Source: a bacterium
GTDB lineage: Bacteria; Chlamydiota; Chlamydiia; Chlamydiales; SM23-39
Assembly (NCBI GenBank): GCA_021809325.1
Contig: JAKBAE010000003.1
Coordinates: 1 to 49,489, forward strand
Length of the DNA stretch: 49,489 nt
Direction of reading: 5' to 3'
Under the pieces are notes generated by a model, which saw nothing but the letters and a program-made list of their open reading frames with translations, had not been told where the DNA came from and searched no databases. Below, piece by piece: positions 47,987 through 49,489 of this stretch; the first letter of the stretch is position 1, and each line of letters begins with the position of its first letter. A program made the translations under genes and the position numbers.

Positions 47987-48934
47987 CTATCGTATGCCTG
48001 TGAGGGCCACCGCGATGCCGCTTAGCTCGCTGAGCGCTTGGAGTTGGCTTGCTTCGATGCGGCATGCTGCAAGAGGCTCTTTCCAAGCAAATCGAGGCAG
48101 AGCTTGCTTTAAGGGATCAAACAAGTGATCTCCCGCATGCTTTGCCATGGTGCCAAGGATGATTGCTTCTGGGTTGAAAGCCATGAGGACAATACCTATG
48201 CCTTGAGCGAGCCTCTCGATAAACTCGCTCCAGATCGTAAGTGCGTACGGATCCGATTTTTTTACAGCACGGATGAGGCAGGTAGCATCGATTTTTGCAA
48301 GATCGCCTTTGGCCTCATGCAAAACGGCTGTATCAATTTGGTTTAGCTGAATCTCTTTTTGCATTCTTTGCGCAAGGACAGCCCCTCCGCAAAAGGCCTC
48401 AAAGCAGCCTCTCTGTCCACAAGGACAAACAGGTCCATTTGGGTCGAGGATATAATGGCCGACCTCGGTAGCCGTATCACTGGCGCCTTGGATGAGCCGG
48501 CCATTTACAATTGCCCCTCCGCCCATGCCGGTGCTTGTAGTGAGATAGACGAGGTTGGCAGTTCCCTTTGCGTGGCCGAACAAGTATTCGGCGAGAGCTG
48601 CAGCCTTCGCATCGTGGTTCATAAAGACGTTTCTTTGGAATCGATCGGCAAAAAAGCTAACAAGAGGGGCCCTCTCCCAGCCCTTAAGGTTAGGAGGGGC
48701 CAGCATGATCCCTTCTTTCGTCGAGACCGGTCCCGGAGAGGAAATGCCGATAGCGGCAATCTCGTCCCAGTTGACTTGCAGCTTTTCGATCTCATGAGCG
48801 ATGGCAGGGAGTCCTTGGGCGCCGCCGCCGAGCGGCTGCGTCGCGATTCTTCGAGAAGAGAGAATGCGCCCCTCGCTATCCCCAAGGCAGACAGAAATCT
48901 TTGTTCCTCCGATATCGATGCCGATCAATTGCAT
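47987..48934 (-). CDS. ROK-family sugar kinase
   Basis: A 315-residue ROK (repressor, ORF, kinase) protein without a DNA-binding domain, so a kinase. The ATP phosphate loop is GIDIGGTKISV near residue 5, the catalytic Asp lies in FMNHDAKAAALAE near 105, and the second ATP loop is TSTGMGGGAIV near 135. The ROK zinc site is complete: EVGHYILDPNGPVCPCGQRGCFEAFC in pieces (His plus three Cys). Glucose and N-acetylhexosamines are the usual substrates. The gene stands 61 bases upstream of the Cdh1-like gene on the same strand. It may feed host-derived glucose into glycogen or trehalose metabolism. Confidence 0.92.
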   Translation of the reverse strand: MQLIGIDIGGTKISVCLGDSEGRILSSRRIATQPLGGGAQGLPAIAHEIEKLQVNWDEIAAIGISSPGPVSTKEGIMLAPPNLKGWERAPLVSFFADRFQRNVFMNHDAKAAALAEYLFGHAKGTANLVYLTTSTGMGGGAIVNGRLIQGASDTATEVGHYILDPNGPVCPCGQRGCFEAFCGGAVLAQRMQKEIQLNQIDTAVLHEAKGDLAKIDATCLIRAVKKSDPYALTIWSEFIERLAQGIGIVLMAFNPEAIILGTMAKHAGDHLFDPLKQALPRFAWKEPLAACRIEASQLQALSELSGIAVALTGIR

Positions 48935-49017
48935 GTCATGAAACTACTGCAACACCTTGTCAGAGTAAAGAGATTTCTGCCCGCTTTAGGAAATTACACG
49001 CAAACAATGTCAAATGA

Positions 49018-49213
49018 CAGGGCGATTGCACGATAACTTGCTTGAAAAGAAATACAGGATCCGCTCCGCGGGAAGATCGGGCATGATAGGCATGATGCAG
49101 GGAAGCCCTGCAACCCAAAAATAATCCTGCTTATCATGCCGCTTGCGATCGTGCTCATCCTGTCTTTCTCTATGAACAAGGCATGTCAAGAAATTCTTCG
49201 TGCAATCGCCCTG
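49018..49213. repeat. Inverted-repeat-bounded element, 196 bp
   Basis: CAGGGCGATTGCACGA at 49018-49033 is repeated in perfect inverted form at 49198-49213. The interior contains the whole dispersed repeat copy B. The element occupies much of the 370-base gap between the ROK kinase start (48934) and the end of the S74-type gene (49305); the rest of that gap shows no gene. Confidence 0.65.
49055..49164. repeat. Dispersed repeat, copy B
   Basis: Second copy of the element at 36263-36373, starting CAGGAT and ending CATCCTGTC. The 27-base core (49094-49120) and GCCGCTTGCGATC (49138-49150) are identical to copy A, while flanking 9-base units differ (AAGATCGGG, CATGATAGG, CATGATGCAGG). Copy B is nested inside the inverted repeat at 49018-49213. 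Confidence 0.8.
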
Positions 49214-49304
49214 TGTCAAATGGATGAATCTCCGTAGCATTTTATGGGCGGTTCAGCTTATACACTTTGCGAAAAGTGGAGAAATTTATGCGGATATTCA
49301 CAAA

Positions 49305-49489
49305 TCAACCAAACAGGAATGAATCATATTTTTGTTCAAGACGCGCCATTTCTTTATGTAACTCTTTATGTAATCGCTGGATTTCTGCCAGCAGGAGTCC
49401 GTCCAGCTTGTGGTACTGCACTGTAATATGTCCCTGAGCATCTTTCACCACTAATTCGGGATAAAGATCCACCACCTCTTCTGCAATAA
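49305..49489 (-). CDS. C-terminal end of an S74/ICA-type autoprocessing protein, 5' part outside window
   Basis: The minus-strand frame is open from the right edge to TGA at 49305-49307 and gives about 61 residues. It reads IAEEVVDLYPELVVKDAQG and then a segment with YHKLDGLLLAEIQRLHKEL, ending DSFLFG. The AEEV...PELV...G...V.Y..L..LL..E.Q pattern is the C-terminal part of the peptidase S74 (intramolecular chaperone auto-processing) domain found at the end of phage tailspikes and some large surface proteins. The Ser-Lys catalytic pair would lie upstream, beyond the window. A short coiled coil follows the domain. In intracellular bacteria such domains end long surface or repeat proteins. Confidence 0.8.
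   Translation of the reverse strand, partial: IAEEVVDLYPELVVKDAQGHITVQYHKLDGLLLAEIQRLHKELHKEMARLEQKYDSFLFG

Noticed and set aside
49010-49240. Minus-strand frames at 48994-49240
   Set aside because: They translate repeat copy B; their similarity to frames near 36.3 kb reflects the DNA repeat, not a protein family.

Overview
The window looks like chromosome from an environmental (amoeba-associated) member of the Chlamydiales. The pointers are a murF-mraY-murD-LysM/nlpD-ftsW block in the order known from Chlamydia, a 52-residue small basic protein of the Chlamydiae/Verrucomicrobia type (TIGR04137-like) next to ybeY and a TlyC-like CBS protein, a CdaA-YbbR pair, and several eukaryote-linked genes (sterol reductase, sulfotransferase, an APC/C-activator-like WD40 protein). 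Base composition looks close to half G+C by eye, higher than Chlamydia or Parachlamydia. Together with treY and the sterol reductase this makes a Criblamydiaceae- or Waddliaceae-like organism plausible, but that is inference.

Layout. 1-4299 (minus): cdaA-ybbR-glycosyltransferase-lpxL/htrB, coupling c-di-AMP synthesis with LPS assembly; lpxL runs off the left edge. 4415-6102 (minus): a two-gene ABC-2 exporter. 6192-8585 (plus): cydAB, bd-type quinol oxidase. 8587-10170 (minus): an orphan protein and a DnaQ-like exonuclease with an altered last motif. 10287-12362 (plus): nusB-murB-PHP phosphoesterase. 12359-14263 (minus): a transglutaminase/DUF3857 protein. 14310-20875 (minus): a tight nine-gene run rnr-mpg-DUF502-DUF502-holC-two small genes-ybeY-tlyC. 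21133-22781 (plus): an AT-rich sulfotransferase and a membrane protein. 22789-30241 (minus): a nine-gene run ugd-prenyl synthase-sugar transferase-galE-mreD-like-suhB-folD-HAD-aldo/keto reductase. 30357-32947 (minus): purine-type permease and ERG4/ERG24 sterol reductase. 33194-35557 (plus): treY. 35574-35936 (minus): a small Inc-like protein. 36470-46506 (plus): the cell-wall/division cluster, interrupted at 39174-42648 by a minus-strand arylsulfatase and its formylglycine-generating enzyme. 46513-48934 (minus): the WD40 protein and a ROK sugar kinase. 49305-49489 (minus): the end of an S74-type autoprocessing protein.

The most striking gene is at 46513-47925. It encodes a protein laid out like the eukaryotic APC/C activators Cdh1/Fizzy-related and Cdc20: a C-box (DRFIPSR), a linker ending in DDFY, WD40 blades with Cdc20/Cdh1-type signatures, and a C-terminal Ile-Arg tail. 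It also has basic NLS-like clusters at its N-terminus. I infer a captured and diverged host cell-cycle regulator that may act as a secreted effector on the host ubiquitin ligase.

The gaps between genes hold large imperfect palindromes (33018-33181, 36075-36257, 39026-39183, 49018-49213) and two copies of a dispersed repeat (36263-36373, 49055-49164). The palindrome at 39026-39183 supplies the last codons and stop of the formylglycine-generating enzyme. No tRNA, rRNA, CRISPR array or intact insertion sequence was recognised.
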